This document shows positions 5,960 through 8,016 of a stretch of DNA of 8,016 bases, piece after piece. How positions within the stretch are numbered: position 1 is the stretch's first letter; each line of letters begins with the position of its first letter. Origin of the DNA: Prevotellaceae bacterium (GTDB taxonomy: Bacteria; Bacteroidota; Bacteroidia; Bacteroidales; UBA932); assembly GCA_031273285.1 (NCBI GenBank), contig JAISSE010000173.1, positions 1 to 8,016 on the forward strand. Direction: 5' to 3'. The notes beneath the pieces are model-generated. The model did no database searches and was not told where the DNA came from. It was given only the letters and a program-made list of their open reading frames with translations. Position numbers and translations under genes: made by a program.

Positions 5960-7648
5960 ATGAAAAAAATACTGCCGATATTTGTGGTTTCGGCAATGTG
6001 TGCGGGTTTGGCAAATGCAGGCAAAGTGTACGTAAATCATTTGGGATTCATGCCTCATTCCGTAAAAAAAGCCGTTTATGTGAACGCTTCGGGAGCGGGT
6101 CTCACTTTACGGAACACCACGGATTCATCCGTTGTTAAAATTTTGACCCCTTCGGAAGCCAAACTCTGGAAACCAAGCAACGAACTTGCCTGTATCGTTG
6201 ATTTCAGTGATGTTACCGCCGAAGGTGTTTTTGCCGTTTACGAAGGCGATAACAGAATTTCGGAACCGTTCCGCATAGGCGCCGATGTTTATATCGATTT
6301 AATTAAAAGCACCTTAAAATGGTATTACTACCAGAGAGCGTCCGTTGAATTGCCGTCCCGTCATGCCGGAATATGGGCGCGCGAAGCCGGACATCCCGAT
6401 GATTGCGTGCTGTTTTATCCTGAAAGGGTCGGATTTAATCCCGTATCCTGTCCGAAAGGCTGGTACGATGCTGGCGATTACGGCAAATATATCGTGAACA
6501 GCGGAATCACCGTGTACACCTTACTGGCTCTTTATCGGGACTATCAACCGCTGTATGACTCCTTGCGGTGGAATATTCCCGAAGACGGAAATTTGCCCGA
6601 CCTCCTCGCCGAGATTAAATGGAATCTGGAATGGATGCTTTCGATGCAGGACAGCGACGGCGGCGTGTATCACAAACTGACCACCGGGGTATTCTGCGGA
6701 AGCATAACGCCGGCGGAAGATACGGCGCAGCGCTATATCGTTATGAAAACCACTGCCGCATCGTACGATTTTGCCGCGGTTACGGCTCTTGCATCCGAAA
6801 TCTATGCTCCCTACGACGAAAAACTGTCGACAGCATGTAAACATGCCGCCGTCAGGGCATTCGAATGGGCGGAAAACAATCCGAAAGTATATTACACGCA
6901 GCCGGCAGGGATGAATACGGGCGAATACGGCGACAGAAACGTGAACGACGAGAGGATGTGGGCGGCAGTGTCAATGGCGCTCGTCGATTCGGCATATCGG
7001 GATATTCCGGATGAGGTTGTCAACAGCGCCGGTCTGTACGCTTCCGCGGCAAGCTGGCAAGATGTGGTCATGCTCGGCTTCTTCGAAATTGTTCGTCATC
7101 CTGAAATATTCGGCGAAAAAAGGGTTGAGGCGGCGCGGGCAAGTTTGCTGAAATCGGCGCGTTTGCTGCTGAATACGGTAAAAAATTCGGGCTACGGACT
7201 TTCGATGACCGAAAACGACTTCATCTGGGGTTCCAACTCGGTGATTGCCAATCAGGCTATTCTGATGCTGCACGCCTATTATCTTACTCACGAGCGGGAA
7301 TTTGTCGAAGCCGCACAGTCTGCTCTGGATTACATTCTGGGACGCAATCCGCTGGGGATGTCGTTCGTAACCGGCTTCGGAAATAAAAGTCCCGAATATC
7401 CGCATCACAGACCTTCCGAATCGGATAAAATCGCAGTGCCGATACCGGGAATGGTAGTCGGAGGTCCGAATGCCGGCGGGCAGGATGTGCGCGACGGATG
7501 CCGCAATTATGTGGTTGCGGACAAACCTGCGCTAAGCTATATCGACGCGCAATGCAGTTATGCATCCAACGAAACGGCTATCAACTGGAATGCTCCGCTT
7601 GCCTATCTGGCAGGCGCGTTGTATTCGCTCAATATGAAAAATAAATAA
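5960..7648 (+). CDS. Secreted GH9 family glucanase with N-terminal Ig-like domain
   Basis: An inverting beta-1,4-glucanase-type enzyme (endoglucanase or exo-glucosidase) of 562 aa. The start is set at ATG 5960 rather than the TTG codons at 5951/5954, because MKK opens a standard signal peptide ending in ANA (residues 18-20), with cleavage before Gly21 and no lipobox. This indicates a periplasmic or secreted protein. Residues 22-105 form a cellulase N-terminal Ig-like domain (KVYVNHLGF, then EGVFAVYEG). The (alpha/alpha)6 domain carries GWYDAGDYGKY with Asp170 and Asp173 (second Asp the expected base), YILGRNPLGMSFVTGFG and PHHRPS (about 458-486), GGPNAG, and NETAINWNAP with Glu538 as the expected acid. 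All key GH9 residues are present, so it is probably active. No carbohydrate-binding module or sorting domain is seen. It is divergent from the GH30 gene and probably co-regulated with it. Confidence 0.95.
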   Translation: MKKILPIFVVSAMCAGLANAGKVYVNHLGFMPHSVKKAVYVNASGAGLTLRNTTDSSVVKILTPSEAKLWKPSNELACIVDFSDVTAEGVFAVYEGDNRISEPFRIGADVYIDLIKSTLKWYYYQRASVELPSRHAGIWAREAGHPDDCVLFYPERVGFNPVSCPKGWYDAGDYGKYIVNSGITVYTLLALYRDYQPLYDSLRWNIPEDGNLPDLLAEIKWNLEWMLSMQDSDGGVYHKLTTGVFCGSITPAEDTAQRYIVMKTTAASYDFAAVTALASEIYAPYDEKLSTACKHAAVRAFEWAENNPKVYYTQPAGMNTGEYGDRNVNDERMWAAVSMALVDSAYRDIPDEVVNSAGLYASAASWQDVVMLGFFEIVRHPEIFGEKRVEAARASLLKSARLLLNTVKNSGYGLSMTENDFIWGSNSVIANQAILMLHAYYLTHEREFVEAAQSALDYILGRNPLGMSFVTGFGNKSPEYPHHRPSESDKIAVPIPGMVVGGPNAGGQDVRDGCRNYVVADKPALSYIDAQCSYASNETAINWNAPLAYLAGALYSLNMKNK

Positions 7649-7754
7649 ACGAAGACGCAATATTGCGGCGGAGAAATATGATGTTTAGATATGTATATGT
7701 ATTTGATTGATTGCGCCGATTAAGAAAAAAGTAAATAACCTATACCGGATATGA

Positions 7755-7777
7755 AATTCGACCTCGAAGAGGTCACA
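7755..7777. repeat. Hairpin repeat copy A (AATTCGACC type)
   Basis: GACCTC and GAGGTC close a GAA triloop at 7760-7774. The copy aligns with positions 7993-8015 over 23 bases (17 identical). One stem pair differs by a T-A to C-G swap that keeps pairing, and the loop is GAA in one and TTC in the other. The region from the GH9 stop to here (7649-7754) holds no gene; only the palindrome CGCAATATTGCG at 7656-7667 stands out. Confidence 0.7.
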
Positions 7778-7781
7778 TGTT

Positions 7782-7819
<38 letters not shown>

Positions 7820-7842
7820 GAAAAATATCTCTCAACTCTGTA

Positions 7843-8006
7843 GAAGGGGGTCGAATTGAAACACAACATCGTTTTCATCTGTTTATAATTTTTATTGTGT
7901 TAGTATACAATATTATACCAGACATGATACATGCTTTTCGCGTCATGATGCCGAAGGCATCGCATGTTTATAGAAAACAGGTGTTGTGTTTTAATTCGAC
8001 CCCTTC
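7843..8006. mobile_element. MITE-like non-coding element with terminal inverted repeats
   Basis: The left end (7843-7868) and right end (7982-8006) are inverted copies of about 25 bp. The core (7847-7868 with 7982-8003) is 22 bp with one mismatch that is a G-U pair in RNA, and an extra G separates the outer parts. Pairing continues inward, after a one-base bulge, through GTTTTC (7871-7876) and GAAAAC (7973-7978). The interior encodes nothing and carries TATTGT/ACAATA (7893-7912) and GATGCC-GAA-GGCATC (7947-7961). This could be a miniature transposable element or a dispersed structured repeat of Bacteroidota intergenic DNA. No target-site duplication was identified. Confidence 0.55.
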
Positions 8007-8015
8007 GGGGTCGCA
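7993..8015. repeat. Hairpin repeat copy B (AATTCGACC type)
   Basis: GACCCC and GGGGTC close a TTC triloop at 7998-8012. This is the second, direct-orientation copy of the repeat at 7755-7777. Its left arm is also the right terminal repeat of the MITE-like element, so the two folds compete for the same bases. The window ends one base later, so the full repeat unit may continue beyond it. Confidence 0.7.
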
Positions 8016-8016
8016 C

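Noticed and set aside
7656..7667. Palindrome CGCAATATTGCG as terminator of the GH9 gene
   Set aside because: It is a loopless 12-bp palindrome with no T-tract after it. It could bind a protein, but nothing else supports a role.

Overview
The window looks like a piece of a Bacteroidota (probably Bacteroidales) chromosome. Three things point there: lipoprotein and secreted glycoside hydrolases typical of that phylum, AT-rich A-tract starts without Shine-Dalgarno sequences, and several copies of the Bacteroidota -7 promoter element TAnnTTTG. No SusC/SusD pair, transposase, integrase or CRISPR array is visible, so this is not a classical polysaccharide utilisation locus, although three of the four complete genes encode carbohydrate-active enzymes.

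Layout. Positions 1-54 hold the last codons of an unidentified plus-strand gene, followed by a weak T-rich terminator. A tRNA-Pro(TGG) gene lies at 183-256 behind a -7 element. A plus-strand lipoprotein of the alpha-galactosidase (melibiase, clan GH-D) type fills 386-2374. The convergent gap 2375-3032 is not empty: it holds a consensus-like minus-strand Bacteroidota promoter (TTTG, 19 nt, TACCTTTG) and, about 380 nt downstream, a 12-bp hairpin followed by Ts. Together they bound an unrecognised small transcription unit with a possible 60-residue membrane protein or a structured RNA. Next on the minus strand come glyA (serine hydroxymethyltransferase, 3033-4310) and, 17 nt upstream of it, a GH30 lipoprotein gene (4328-5761). 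These two are probably one operon, read from a promoter whose start region is covered by a 22-bp near-perfect palindrome. Divergently, a secreted GH9 glucanase occupies 5960-7648. The last ~260 bases contain small hairpin repeats, a 7-bp tandem repeat and a MITE-like element with ~25-bp terminal inverted repeats.

Function. GH9 (beta-1,4-glucanase type) and GH30 (probably beta-1,6-glucan or beta-glucoside active) share one divergent regulatory region and together suggest beta-glucan breakdown at the cell envelope. The melibiase-like lipoprotein would remove alpha-galactosyl or similar side groups. glyA is a housekeeping one-carbon gene that appears to ride on the GH30 transcript. The most promising undescribed items are the 2613-3025 transcription unit, the palindrome at the GH30 promoter, and the terminal repeat element.
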